From Prevotella sp. (lineage in GTDB: Bacteria > Bacteroidota > Bacteroidia > Bacteroidales > Bacteroidaceae), in contig JAFUST010000047.1 in the NCBI GenBank assembly GCA_017467535.1, positions 1-39,244 of the forward strand: a stretch of 39,244 nucleotides of DNA. Direction: 5' to 3'. Under the pieces are notes generated by a model. It was given only the letters and a program-made list of their open reading frames with translations. It made no database searches and was not told where the DNA came from. Below are positions 25,099-34,783 of this stretch, piece after piece. Each line of letters opens with the position of its first letter. Position 1 is the stretch's first letter. Position numbers and translations under genes: made by a program.

Positions 25099-25182
25099 CT
25101 ACTGATTATTCCGTTTGTTGATGTAGATGACGACGCCGATGACGACGAGGGCTACAACGGCTATGATGTGAAGTAAATCCAT
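25099..25182 (-). CDS. 27-residue single-helix membrane peptide
   Basis: An ATG at 25180-25182 opens a 27-codon frame. MDLLH is followed by a hydrophobic stretch of about 16 residues (IIAVVALVVIGVVIYI) and a basic tail NKRNNQ, then TAG. This is the pattern of a single membrane-spanning small protein, with the positive tail probably in the cytoplasm. An exact TACCTTTGCG promoter lies at 25213-25222, about 30 bases upstream, so a short dedicated transcript is likely. No paralog is visible in the window. It is divergent from the PEGA gene and converges with GH78. Function is unknown; a toxin-like peptide and a small membrane regulator are both possible. Confidence 0.55.
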   Translation of the reverse strand: MDLLHIIAVVALVVIGVVIYINKRNNQ

Positions 25183-25212
25183 AATGATGATGATTTAAAT
25201 ATGTTACGATGC

Positions 25213-25222
25213 CGCAAAGGTA
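25213..25222 (-). promoter_or_regulatory. -7 promoter element for the small membrane peptide
   Basis: The minus strand reads TACCTTTGCG, an exact TAnnTTTG match, 30 bases before the peptide start. Confidence 0.6.
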
Positions 25223-25311
25223 CGAAAAAATAAAAGAATAAAAGAATAAAAAGAAAAAAACTCGAGTATTCATTTTTATACCAAAAATTTGGCCAGTTAG
25301 AAAAGAATGCG

Positions 25312-25321
25312 TATCTTTGCA
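25312..25321 (+). promoter_or_regulatory. -7 promoter element for the PEGA/BACON/giant protein genes
   Basis: TATCTTTGCA lies 27 bases before the ATG at 25349. The 166-base interval to the small peptide gene otherwise holds an A-rich AATAAAAG run. Confidence 0.7.
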
Positions 25322-25348
25322 CCATTGCTAATAACAAAAAATGTAAAT

Positions 25349-26887
25349 ATGAGAAGACTACTACTTTCATTATTCGGTTTGTTGGCTGCTGTTTTCTCCA
25401 TGGCTCAAGACATCAAAGTCGTGGATTTCCGCCTATTGGAGAACGACCTGACAGCAAACACCCGAGGTACGGAAAAGATGGACCAGAACGGCGAGCGTGC
25501 AGCCCTGATCAAGATTGTGACCCCTGAGCGCGGCTTTACCTTCGACGGCGGAACGCTGGGCATCGTGGCCTCCGAGGAACATACGGGCGAAATATGGCTC
25601 TACGTGCCCCGCCGCGCCCAGAAGCTGATAGTGAAGCACGACGCCTTTGGCGTGCTGCGCGACTATTACTACCCCATCCCCATCAGTGGCGGACGTACCT
25701 ACGAGATGCTGATAGACATCGGTACGGGTCGCTATGTGACCATTACCTCTGAGATTGCCCGTTCTAAAATCGTCATTGACGGCGAGGACTGCGGCCCTGC
25801 ACCTATTTATAATAAGTATCTGAACTACGGCCGACACATCGTCACGGCCACCAAGGACCGCTACGAGGGCAAGGAGGCCGTCTACATCACGACCGGTGAC
25901 GACCAGAGCACACGTGTGGTCAACATCGGGCAGACCGACATCAGCAACCTCTTTGCCGACGTCACGGTGCGCGTGGACAACAATGCCGACATATACTTCG
26001 AAGGCCAGAACATGGGTACCAGCATCTGGAAGACCCAGTTGCGCGAGGGCAGTTATACGGTGGTGACACGCAAGGCCGACTGCGACTCGGTGAAGACCAG
26101 CTTTATCGTGAAGGCCGGACAGACCAACGAGTTCCATGCCGCACCGCCCATCCCGTACACCGGATTCCTCAGCATTTTCACCCGTCCGCAGAATACGACG
26201 GCCATGCTGGACGGCAAAAGCATTCTGACCGCTGGCGAGACGGTCACGCTGCCTGTAGGCACCCACACGGTCGACTACTCGAGCAAAGGCTATGTGGCCC
26301 AGCGCAAGGAGTACGAGATAGCCCGTAACCTGACCGTCAACGACACGGTGCAGATGGCCGAGATATCCTACCTGCGCCCGAACGCCTTCTACTTTGGCGG
26401 CGGCATCAACGTCAGCACTCTGGGAGGCTACACAGCCACGGTAGGTGCCGTGCTGGGCGACAACGACTTCCAGATAACCTACACCTTCGGCACCAGCGAG
26501 TCGGACATCACCTCGTGGTCAAACAGTAACACTGGCAACCTTGAAAGCCGCGTGGCCTACAAGATGAACTCTGCACAGATACGCTACGGCTACCAGATCC
26601 GACTAATGCGCCGACTGGGACTGACGCCTCAGGTGGGATTCGCCTACAACACACTGTCGGCCGTTGTCAAGCAAGGCAACACCGGCTATGGCGACGGGGC
26701 TTCACAGCAGGCGCTGACCGTCGGAGCCAAGCTGACACTGGTGCCCATGCAGCACGTCTACCTCTTCGCCATGCCCGAAATAGGTTTTGGCCTGAAGAAC
26801 GATGAAAACTACGAGAAGATAGCAGACGCCGCAGGCTTCAGCACCACCAATCTGGGGGTGATAGCAGGCATCATCGTCAGCTTCTAA
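25349..26887 (+). CDS. PEGA-repeat envelope protein with C-terminal barrel-like domain
   Basis: This 512-residue protein has a signal peptide (MRRLLLSLFGLLAAVFSMAQ). After an N-terminal beta domain (residues 20-135), three PEGA-like modules follow, each with a strand, an xDG or EGQ turn and a closing strand: about 136-200 (KIVIDGEDCGPAP), 205-265 (ADIYFEGQNMGTS) and 270-335 (AMLDGKSILTAGETVTLPVGTHTV). The C-terminal 170 residues alternate polar and hydrophobic residues and end in IIVSF, a terminal Phe typical of outer-membrane barrels. It probably sits at the outer membrane and may bind surface structures; its partner is unknown. A start at 25307 would precede the promoter and is rejected. 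It is the first gene of a run of three envelope/secreted genes. Confidence 0.8.
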   Translation: MRRLLLSLFGLLAAVFSMAQDIKVVDFRLLENDLTANTRGTEKMDQNGERAALIKIVTPERGFTFDGGTLGIVASEEHTGEIWLYVPRRAQKLIVKHDAFGVLRDYYYPIPISGGRTYEMLIDIGTGRYVTITSEIARSKIVIDGEDCGPAPIYNKYLNYGRHIVTATKDRYEGKEAVYITTGDDQSTRVVNIGQTDISNLFADVTVRVDNNADIYFEGQNMGTSIWKTQLREGSYTVVTRKADCDSVKTSFIVKAGQTNEFHAAPPIPYTGFLSIFTRPQNTTAMLDGKSILTAGETVTLPVGTHTVDYSSKGYVAQRKEYEIARNLTVNDTVQMAEISYLRPNAFYFGGGINVSTLGGYTATVGAVLGDNDFQITYTFGTSESDITSWSNSNTGNLESRVAYKMNSAQIRYGYQIRLMRRLGLTPQVGFAYNTLSAVVKQGNTGYGDGASQQALTVGAKLTLVPMQHVYLFAMPEIGFGLKNDENYEKIADAAGFSTTNLGVIAGIIVSF

Positions 26888-26888
26888 G

Positions 26889-26936
26889 AAGTGAAGAGTG
26901 AAAAGTAAAAAACGATAAGTGAAAAAACGATAAGAG
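26889..26936 (+). repeat. AGTGAAGAGTGAAAAGT-type low-complexity repeat
   Basis: GTGAAGAGTGAAAAGT is followed by two copies of AAAAAACGATAAG. It fills most of the 51 bases between two genes of the same strand and leaves little room for a separate promoter. Such repeats look like the other dispersed short repeats in the window. Confidence 0.6.
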
Positions 26937-26938
26937 CT

Positions 26939-27940
26939 ATGAATATACTGAAAAACTATCTTTGGCTTGCGGCGGTATTGCTGTCCACAGCCAGTGTGCT
27001 GTCTTCGTGTAAGAAGAGCGAAGACATCGGCGAGGAAATCATCGTCTCAAGCGACTACATCGTGGTCGACGCCAACGTGAATATTGGCGCCACCAGCACG
27101 ATAGCCGTGATGGAGGTCAGGGCGAACTGCAACTGGTACATCACCATTGACGGTGGCTGGCAGGGACTGCAGCTGAGCACTCTACAGGGCACGAACAACG
27201 AGAACGTGAACATAGAGACACCGCGCAACCAGACACAGGACGAGCGCTCGGCCGTACTGACATTCAAGAACGAAGACGGCACCATCAACCGCGCCGTCAC
27301 CGTACGTCAGGCCGCAGGCGACATTGACGTGGAACTGGCTGTTGACCCCGTCAATATCAGCGTCATCGCCCAGGGCGAGGAGAAGACAGCCAAGGTGACG
27401 TGTAACACCGAGTGGACCGTGGCCGTAGACGCCAACGCCCCATGGTGCGTGGCTGACAAGCAGAAAGGCGTAGAGACCGAGGTCATCAAGTTTACCATCC
27501 AAGCCAACCAGACACCCAACGAACGCCGTGCCGAGGTGGTCATCGCATCAGGCAACCGCACTGGCAACAAGAAGGAGCAAATCATTACCATCATACAGAA
27601 CGCTGCACCCAAGCCCTCGCCACTCGTGACGAGCGCCGTGGTGAACGAGGCCAACAACAAGATAACTGTCACGGCCAGTTTCCAGTCCATGTACGACGTG
27701 ACGGACTACGGCTACTGCTATGGCACCAAGCCCCAGCCCACCGCCGACGCCACCGTTGTAGGCACCAACGGTGGAACGAGCAAGGACTTCACCTTCACCA
27801 TCGATGTCGAGGACGGCAGAGTCTACTATATCAGAGCCTATGCCGTGAGCATTGTCGGCACCGGCTACAGCGAGGACTACATCGTGACCGTACCCGGCGA
27901 CACGCCCAATTCTGGTGACAACACGTCGCCCAATCTGTAA
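26939..27940 (+). CDS. BACON-domain lipoprotein
   Basis: This 333-residue protein has a lipoprotein signal with lipobox LSSC (Cys24), followed by Lys-Lys-Ser-Glu-Asp, which may favour the cell surface in Bacteroidetes. Two BACON-like domains follow: about 35-125 (NWYITI.GGWQGL, ERSAVLTFKN, VTVRQAA) and 128-210 (EWTVAVDANAPWC, NERRAEVVIAS, ITIIQNA). The last part (215-320) is a fibronectin-like beta domain with YGYCYGTKPQPT and YYIRAYAVS. BACON domains often bind glycans or mucin, but no specificity is evident. It lies between the PEGA protein and the giant protein and is probably cotranscribed with them. Confidence 0.85.
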   Translation: MNILKNYLWLAAVLLSTASVLSSCKKSEDIGEEIIVSSDYIVVDANVNIGATSTIAVMEVRANCNWYITIDGGWQGLQLSTLQGTNNENVNIETPRNQTQDERSAVLTFKNEDGTINRAVTVRQAAGDIDVELAVDPVNISVIAQGEEKTAKVTCNTEWTVAVDANAPWCVADKQKGVETEVIKFTIQANQTPNERRAEVVIASGNRTGNKKEQIITIIQNAAPKPSPLVTSAVVNEANNKITVTASFQSMYDVTDYGYCYGTKPQPTADATVVGTNGGTSKDFTFTIDVEDGRVYYIRAYAVSIVGTGYSEDYIVTVPGDTPNSGDNTSPNL

Positions 27941-27980
27941 CAAGAAGTAACGGAATATAAACACAAAAGAGTTTTGACTT

Positions 27981-30900
27981 ATGAAAAAATACATAGTTAT
28001 CATAGCAGCCCTGCTGAGTGCGCTGGGCATGAAGGCACAGACAGAAATCAACGGTCTCTGGTATAATCTCCATGACTGGGATAATACGGCAGGTGTTTAT
28101 GTTTACAGCCCTTCTGCGACATTGGCCGACGAGGTCACCATTCCCTCAACTGTTGAATACGACAGCAAGACGTACACCGTCAACAGCATTGAGCAATGGT
28201 ATTATCCCGACAAGCGTGTATCGCTGGTATTGCCGTCAACAATGACAACCGTCTACCTCTCGTCGTTTCAGAGTGAGATAGGCACACTGACCATACCCGC
28301 CACGGCAAGCATTGACGTCAATGCCCACAGTAACGTCGAAGCCTTTGCACTGTCTGGCGACCATGCCAAATATACGGTGAAAGACGGCGTGCTGTTTGAC
28401 AAAGACCAAACCACTCTGGTAGCCTTTCCAGGATTGAAGGACAAGACATCCTACACCGTACCCTCTACCGTCACCGTCATTGGGAGGAGTGCATTCACAG
28501 GCAACGACAAGTTAGAATATCTGACCCTGCCCGAAGGATTGCTGGAGATACAGGAATCTGCCATGAGCAACATGTATCGCCTCAACACTTGCAATATTCC
28601 AAGTAAACTTAAGACGATCGGCAATAGCGCGTTCAATGGTTGTCAGCTGGTGTTTGCAGACAACACGCTGACACTTCCGAAGACATTGAAATCTTTAGGC
28701 AATTACGCATTGGATAATGCTTTCAAATACACCAGTTCGACCACCGTTGTCATCCCGCGTGAGTTAGGCAGCGACCTTGACGGCGGCACGAACCTTTATA
28801 TCGGAGAAAACGCCATCCGCTGTAATAGCATCAAGTCAGAAATACTGAAGCCCATCAGCGTCCACTGGGGCGCATTTTGGGGCGTAGAAGCCATTTTCAT
28901 TCCCGACGGCACCAAGGACCTTTACCTTCAGAAAGAAGGCTGGAACTATAACAACGGCTCGAAGCTGAGAGGTGGAGGCGTGTCGTATAGCGAGACCGTT
29001 GCAGCAATCGCCATCACCGACGTGCTGGACTACGACAACCGTACCGTTTCGGCTAAAATGAGCACGACAACAGAAGGGGCAGTCATTCGCTATAAGATAA
29101 CGACCGACATAAACGACAACAGCGACCCTACGCAATGGGACATCTACGACGGTGGTACCCTCAGCATGGTTAGCAGCTCAGGGGAATACAGCTGGAACAC
29201 CTACTATTTAAGGGCTGTCGCCTTCAAGGACGGCATGAACACGTCGGCCATTGCCTCGCGTTCCTATTATTATAATGACTATGTGTGCAGCAGGCCAACC
29301 ATCAATTGCATTGACAACTCGACAACCCTCACCATTACCTCGCCTGATGCCGATGCAACCATCTACTACACCACGGACGGTAGCGACCCTACGGCCAAAG
29401 AGAGTGCCACATGCTTCAAGTATACAGGGGCTATCACGCTGACTAAAAATGCCACGTACAGAGCCATTGCTGCCAAGGAAGGCAAATTCCCCTCTGACAT
29501 TTCTGACGAACGGCGTGTGACATGGTTCCCTGTAGATCCTGTTGTTGCTGAGCAGGTCGTTGTTGACGGTCAACCCTGCCTGAAACTGACAACGCCGACA
29601 GAAGGGGCTGAGATATGGTACAGCTACAACTGGTACAGTGAGGATTACCGTTATGAAAAGCCTATTCCTGCCAGTAGGAATCAAACCATCTATTTCATTG
29701 GAAAGAAAGATGGATATAACTCTACCAACTGGGAAACTTATAGAATGAACTACGACGACTACACACTCTGTGAAAGTCCGTCGGTGGAAATAAGCAACGA
29801 GGCCCGCACGGTAACCTTGTCGACAACAGAGACAGGGGCCGACATCTGGTATCTCATAGATAAAGACTACAATTCCAACACCTATCCTATACCCAATGCA
29901 AACGGTAGCACCAAATATGACGGCAAACCATTCAGACCTTGGACAAACGGTCTGCTAAAAGTGATCGTGGCGAAGGAAGGCAAAGTGAATTCTGATGTCT
30001 ATCAGACCAATCTTGACGAGGCATTCCGCCTGCGTTATGTTGACTTCGAACCCGTCTTGGGCGAAGAAGAAAACGAGTTCAAGCTGGCCTTCAGTTATCC
30101 CGAAACGGGCATCAATGGCGTCAAGATCTATTACTATTTCTCTGGCATCGACTGGACAGAGTACACTGGCACGCCGGTAAATGTTCCGGCAAACACATAT
30201 GTCTATGCTCAGGCACGGGCAGAAGGCTATGTCGACTCATGGCAGCGCGATTTCTACGTCAGCAGCGATCGCTACACGGTCAGTCAGCCAAACGTCACGG
30301 CCATCAGTCAAGACAAGAAGCTGCGTGTCACCTGCGAGACGAAGGGCGTTACCATCTACTATACGACCGACGGCACAGACCCGACAACCGAGAGTCCAAA
30401 CCACTTCGAGATTAATGAGTACTACACGCCCGACGTCGATGTTCCGCTGAATGGAACTTACAAATTCATGGCCGCCAAGAAGGGCATGTACAACTCGTCT
30501 GTTTCCACAATTGTTATCACTGACTGGTATATGGTTCCCAAGGTCAATATCATCCCATTTGCCAAAGACGGAAAGATGATGGTGAAGCTGACTTGTAAGG
30601 ACGAATGGAAATACAAGTATTATTGGGCCTATAGCGGCAATGTCAACGACGAGGTGATTACAGCCAATTCAGAATACACCATGTATCAAGACATGGAGAT
30701 AGAGCCCGACCGTGAAATCTACTTTACCGCTTATCTCGACGGCTATCGGACCAACTGGGTTTCTAAATGGGTGAACCGGGGTGAGTACACCTGCTCTGCG
30801 CCCAACATCACAGTCAATGCCGACACATTAGTCAACATGACCACCCCTACAGCCGGAGCAAAGATCAAGTACACGTTAGACGGCAATGACCCGTCAACAT

Positions 30901-33900
30901 CATGGACGGCCAAAGAATACAGTGAGCCATTTAAGATTGACAAGAACTATACCATCAAAGCGGTAGCTGTCAAGGATAGCATGTTCAATTCTGGCATTCA
31001 AACAAACTATTACAACAATTTCCGCGTTGCCAACGTTGAATTCGAGCAGATTGTCGATGATGGCCAGCCCAAGATGAAGTTGACGACGGCAACACCCGGA
31101 GCCACCATACGGTACAGCTTCAATGACTGGAATATTGAAAACTGTAAAGTCTACACAGAGCCTATCGCTATGAGTAGAGGTCAGTGGATTCATGCCATAG
31201 CCCAGAAAGACGGCTATAACGACTCAGACTGGCAAGAGAAGAACATGGACTATAGCGATTATACCAACATCTGCGCCACAGCTGGGATGTATACCGACGC
31301 AACGAATCGCACCGTCACCTTAACGACATCGGAACCGGGCGGTGAAATCTATTACATCATTGATACTGACGGCAATTCGAATCCGACGCGCAGTTCCACC
31401 AAGTACGACGGCAAGCCGTTCAGGCCTGCGGTGTACGGCACGCTGAAGGCGATTGTTTTTGCAAAAGACAAGATTTGCTCTGACATTAACAGTTTCGGTC
31501 TCGACGAGGTATTCCGCCTTCGTGAAGTGACTTTCGAGCCTCAGTACGAGGTTGTAGAAGACGAGGAGGTGTATAAGATGCACTTCAGTTATCGCGACAC
31601 GACGATTACGAACCTCAGCGACGTAGAGATTTATTACTGGAATGACGGCGAGGAGCAAAAGAAGTATGACGGAACGCCCGTTACATGCACACTCGGCACC
31701 TATCTGTATGCTTACGCCCGCAAGCCAGGCTATGCCGATTCATGGCAGCGCAGCACATATGTTTCAAAGGACATCTACAGACTGCGCCAGCCCAATGTCA
31801 ACGCAAGAAGCGAGGCCCGGACACTGACCGTGACTTGGGACGATGAGGACGCCAAGGTTTACTGGACAGAAAACGGTGAGGATCCTACTGCATCCAACAG
31901 CAAGACCCTGGATAAATATAATCATCCTGATATTAAGCTGACTCACAACGGAACCTACAAGTTCATGGCGGTAAAGGACAAGATGCTGAGTTCGCCAATT
32001 AACACAGTTACCATCAGCGACTGGTTCCGCGTTCCCGATGTGAAGATTATCCCCTTCGGTGAGAACGACAAGTTTATGGTTAAGCTGGAATGCGAGGGGT
32101 ATAACAATATCTATTGGGCATACGATGATGAAGTGGCTATGGATGCCGTTGTAGGCAATACGCTTTATACAAGCCCGTTTGAGGTGACAGAGGGTAAGCG
32201 TATCTATGCTACGGCATGGAAGGATGGCTATAATGAAAACTGGACCGTGTCTGACTGGCTGTATCGCAACAACTACACCTGCACTGTACCAACTATCGCA
32301 GTGAATAGAGATACGATTGTAACCATCACTAATAATCAGGCTGGCGCAAAGATACGCTACACGCTCGATGGTTCAAATCCTACCATCTATACAGGTACCG
32401 AGTACAAAGCGCCCTTCAAGCTGTTGAATAATGCAACTATCAAAGCAATAGCTTATCAAGACAGCTTGCTGACATCTTCGGTTCGTACTCACCAGTATAC
32501 TGGTTATCGCGTGGCAGAGGTTAAAATCTCGACCTTTATCGAGAACAGCCAAATCATGGTCAAACTCGAAACCCAAACGCCTGACGCCAAGATTTATTAC
32601 AACTTCAACGAAAGGAATAATACCATAACAAGTAATCTCCTTTATACCCAACCGTTTGTCGTTGCTAATGGTTACCGTGTTCAGGCCAACGCCGTCAAGG
32701 ATGGCTACACAGAGGCTGGTTGGACTTCGACTGACTGGTTTGATTATGAGTCGTACACTGCCACTCAGCCAATCATCACCATCTTACCTGACACGACGGT
32801 ATTCATGAGTGCTGATGCTGGTGCAGAAATCTACTATACAACGGACGGTTCAACCCCCGATGAAAATAGTACTAAGTATGAGAATCCTTTCAAGTTGACA
32901 CGCAACTCTGTCATCAAAGCCTTTGCTGTCGTGGCAGGCAAGATTAATTCTTCCATCTCAGAAAACGACTATAACGGATTCCATGTAAAGGCTCCCGTCT
33001 TTGCTCAGAACGGCATTACGATGACTATTACGACTGCGACGCCTGAGGCTACCATCTACTATGCTTACGAGTCGGAGGGTAACAGCGTGAATAAGAATTC
33101 GCACAAGTACACGGGTCCGTTCGACGTCATGGATAATAGTACCATACGTGCCTTTGCCGTTCGCGATGGCTGGTACGACTCCGACGTGAGCACCATCTCG
33201 ACTGGCGACAAGATTACGTGCCCAATGGTTGAAGCTGTGTCTTACGACGGTCACTTCCTGACGTTGAAGGCCATTGACGATGCAACCATCTGGTACACGA
33301 CCAACGGCAATGATCCTCGCGACAATTCGAACAAGACGGTCAGCTGGATTTACGAGTACAAGACGCCTATCGCTATCAACAGTACTGGCCAGATCAAGGC
33401 TATTGCCATCAGAAACTACATGAATCCTTCTGATATTGCAACGTTCGACATCAACTTCTATGCTGGCGAGAACGGTACGACGCTTGAGAAGGCCGGCGTG
33501 CTGGAAGAAGTGATGGCATGGTCGGATGTGACCACGATTACTGAGTTCAACATTGAGGGCCCGCTCAACCAGAAGGACTTGGCATTCATCAAGGAGCACA
33601 TGACCTCGCTGCAGCATCTTGACATGAGTAAGACTACCATCGAGGACGGCACGCTGCCCGATCATGCATTCTCTGGTCTGCCCATCATTTCGTTCACTTC
33701 GCCTGAGAATATCACCCAAGTGGGCAGTGGCATCTTCACTGACTGTCCGGAATTGGCTGCCGTTCGTTGGAATACGACTACCAAACTACCTGACAATTCG
33801 TTCGATGCCAACCACAATCCCAACTTGTTGCTCTTCGTACGATTCGAAATCGCTGCTCCCAGCCATGCTGCTGTCGACAACCAGATTATCAATGGCACAG

Positions 33901-34691
33901 CTCAGTCTATTGTGCTTGTCGACGATTACACCAGCAATTTCTACTGTCCGGAGCGCTTCTACGCCAAGTCTATCAAGTACACTCATAAGTTTGCGATGAC
34001 TTCCGGAAACGGCGGCGGATGGGAATCGTTCACACTGCCATTCACCCCAACGCGCTTCATCCACGAGAGCAAGGGCGAACTGCTACCGTTCAAGAGCTAC
34101 GAGACACAGGAGAATCAGGAGTCCTACAGACCGTTCTGGCTGCGCTCACTCAACGAACTGGGATTCGAAGACGTCGGCACTATGGAGGCTAACAAGCCTT
34201 ACATTATCTGCATGCCTAACAACGAGCGCTATGCTACTCGCTTCCGCTTGGCTGGCAATGTCACGTTCAGCGCCACTGACACCTATGTGCCTGTCACCAG
34301 TCCTGAACCGGCTGAGAAGGGCAATGTGATGTTCGTGCCCAACTTCCTGCACCGCGACAAGGAGATAGGCATCCTCGCCATTAACCTCGAGACCGAAGGC
34401 GAATACATACCTGGCAGTGCATTCCTTGACAACATGCGTGGCTTGCGCCCCTTCGAAGCTTATGCACGCAGCATTGGCGTAGCCCGTCAGGCCATCCGCA
34501 TTGATGATTCAGACTTGTTCATGCCTACAGCTATTCAGGATGTTGAACTCTTAGACGTCAGCGGCAATGCAATCATCAGCGTCTACAACCTCTCAGGCAA
34601 CCTGGTCATCAGAGGCAAGCGTAGCGAGGTTATGCCTAAGCTCACCAATGGTGTCTATATCATCGACGGAAAGAAGATGGTGGTGAAGTAA
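27981..34691 (+). CDS. Giant secreted repeat protein: BspA-like LRR, chitobiase-type repeats, T9SS sorting domain
   Basis: This 2236-residue protein has a signal peptide (MKKYIVIIAALLSALGMKAQ). Residues 35-340 are BspA-type leucine-rich repeats (TIPSTVEYDSKTYTV, VPSTVTVIGRSAFTG). Residues 350-1820 are many chitobiase C-terminal-like beta modules with the turn Y(Y/W)TTDG(S/T)DPT, for example near nucleotides 29360, 30355, 32350 and 32825. They are organised in a larger repeat of about 500 residues (nucleotide period 1488-1503). A second LRR patch (about 1835-1935) and a beta module follow. The C-terminus (VYNLSGNLVI, LTNGVYIIDGKKMVVK) matches T9SS type A sorting domains, so secretion through the outer membrane is expected. 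It probably acts in adhesion or glycan binding. It ends with a strong terminator at 34728-34760. Confidence 0.88.
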   Translation: MKKYIVIIAALLSALGMKAQTEINGLWYNLHDWDNTAGVYVYSPSATLADEVTIPSTVEYDSKTYTVNSIEQWYYPDKRVSLVLPSTMTTVYLSSFQSEIGTLTIPATASIDVNAHSNVEAFALSGDHAKYTVKDGVLFDKDQTTLVAFPGLKDKTSYTVPSTVTVIGRSAFTGNDKLEYLTLPEGLLEIQESAMSNMYRLNTCNIPSKLKTIGNSAFNGCQLVFADNTLTLPKTLKSLGNYALDNAFKYTSSTTVVIPRELGSDLDGGTNLYIGENAIRCNSIKSEILKPISVHWGAFWGVEAIFIPDGTKDLYLQKEGWNYNNGSKLRGGGVSYSETVAAIAITDVLDYDNRTVSAKMSTTTEGAVIRYKITTDINDNSDPTQWDIYDGGTLSMVSSSGEYSWNTYYLRAVAFKDGMNTSAIASRSYYYNDYVCSRPTINCIDNSTTLTITSPDADATIYYTTDGSDPTAKESATCFKYTGAITLTKNATYRAIAAKEGKFPSDISDERRVTWFPVDPVVAEQVVVDGQPCLKLTTPTEGAEIWYSYNWYSEDYRYEKPIPASRNQTIYFIGKKDGYNSTNWETYRMNYDDYTLCESPSVEISNEARTVTLSTTETGADIWYLIDKDYNSNTYPIPNANGSTKYDGKPFRPWTNGLLKVIVAKEGKVNSDVYQTNLDEAFRLRYVDFEPVLGEEENEFKLAFSYPETGINGVKIYYYFSGIDWTEYTGTPVNVPANTYVYAQARAEGYVDSWQRDFYVSSDRYTVSQPNVTAISQDKKLRVTCETKGVTIYYTTDGTDPTTESPNHFEINEYYTPDVDVPLNGTYKFMAAKKGMYNSSVSTIVITDWYMVPKVNIIPFAKDGKMMVKLTCKDEWKYKYYWAYSGNVNDEVITANSEYTMYQDMEIEPDREIYFTAYLDGYRTNWVSKWVNRGEYTCSAPNITVNADTLVNMTTPTAGAKIKYTLDGNDPSTSWTAKEYSEPFKIDKNYTIKAVAVKDSMFNSGIQTNYYNNFRVANVEFEQIVDDGQPKMKLTTATPGATIRYSFNDWNIENCKVYTEPIAMSRGQWIHAIAQKDGYNDSDWQEKNMDYSDYTNICATAGMYTDATNRTVTLTTSEPGGEIYYIIDTDGNSNPTRSSTKYDGKPFRPAVYGTLKAIVFAKDKICSDINSFGLDEVFRLREVTFEPQYEVVEDEEVYKMHFSYRDTTITNLSDVEIYYWNDGEEQKKYDGTPVTCTLGTYLYAYARKPGYADSWQRSTYVSKDIYRLRQPNVNARSEARTLTVTWDDEDAKVYWTENGEDPTASNSKTLDKYNHPDIKLTHNGTYKFMAVKDKMLSSPINTVTISDWFRVPDVKIIPFGENDKFMVKLECEGYNNIYWAYDDEVAMDAVVGNTLYTSPFEVTEGKRIYATAWKDGYNENWTVSDWLYRNNYTCTVPTIAVNRDTIVTITNNQAGAKIRYTLDGSNPTIYTGTEYKAPFKLLNNATIKAIAYQDSLLTSSVRTHQYTGYRVAEVKISTFIENSQIMVKLETQTPDAKIYYNFNERNNTITSNLLYTQPFVVANGYRVQANAVKDGYTEAGWTSTDWFDYESYTATQPIITILPDTTVFMSADAGAEIYYTTDGSTPDENSTKYENPFKLTRNSVIKAFAVVAGKINSSISENDYNGFHVKAPVFAQNGITMTITTATPEATIYYAYESEGNSVNKNSHKYTGPFDVMDNSTIRAFAVRDGWYDSDVSTISTGDKITCPMVEAVSYDGHFLTLKAIDDATIWYTTNGNDPRDNSNKTVSWIYEYKTPIAINSTGQIKAIAIRNYMNPSDIATFDINFYAGENGTTLEKAGVLEEVMAWSDVTTITEFNIEGPLNQKDLAFIKEHMTSLQHLDMSKTTIEDGTLPDHAFSGLPIISFTSPENITQVGSGIFTDCPELAAVRWNTTTKLPDNSFDANHNPNLLLFVRFEIAAPSHAAVDNQIINGTAQSIVLVDDYTSNFYCPERFYAKSIKYTHKFAMTSGNGGGWESFTLPFTPTRFIHESKGELLPFKSYETQENQESYRPFWLRSLNELGFEDVGTMEANKPYIICMPNNERYATRFRLAGNVTFSATDTYVPVTSPEPAEKGNVMFVPNFLHRDKEIGILAINLETEGEYIPGSAFLDNMRGLRPFEAYARSIGVARQAIRIDDSDLFMPTAIQDVELLDVSGNAIISVYNLSGNLVIRGKRSEVMPKLTNGVYIIDGKKMVVK

Positions 34692-34727
34692 AGCGCCCAC
34701 CTGACCGTGATAAAGTATCGCCAAAGA

Positions 34728-34760
34728 AATGGCCCGCAAGCAATTGCGAGCCATTTTTTT
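34728..34760 (+). terminator. Rho-independent terminator of the giant protein gene
   Basis: AATGGCCCGCAA (34728-34739), loop GCAA, TTGCGAGCCATT (34744-34755) with one mismatched pair, followed by five further T. It lies 36 bases past the stop. Confidence 0.88.
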
Positions 34761-34783
34761 GTGTTATCCTGAAATGTATCTTT

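Noticed and set aside
24932-25176. C-terminal continuation of coding sequence past GH78
   Set aside because: GH78 ends at a normal family position; the following sequence is made of repeats and the antisense of the small peptide gene.
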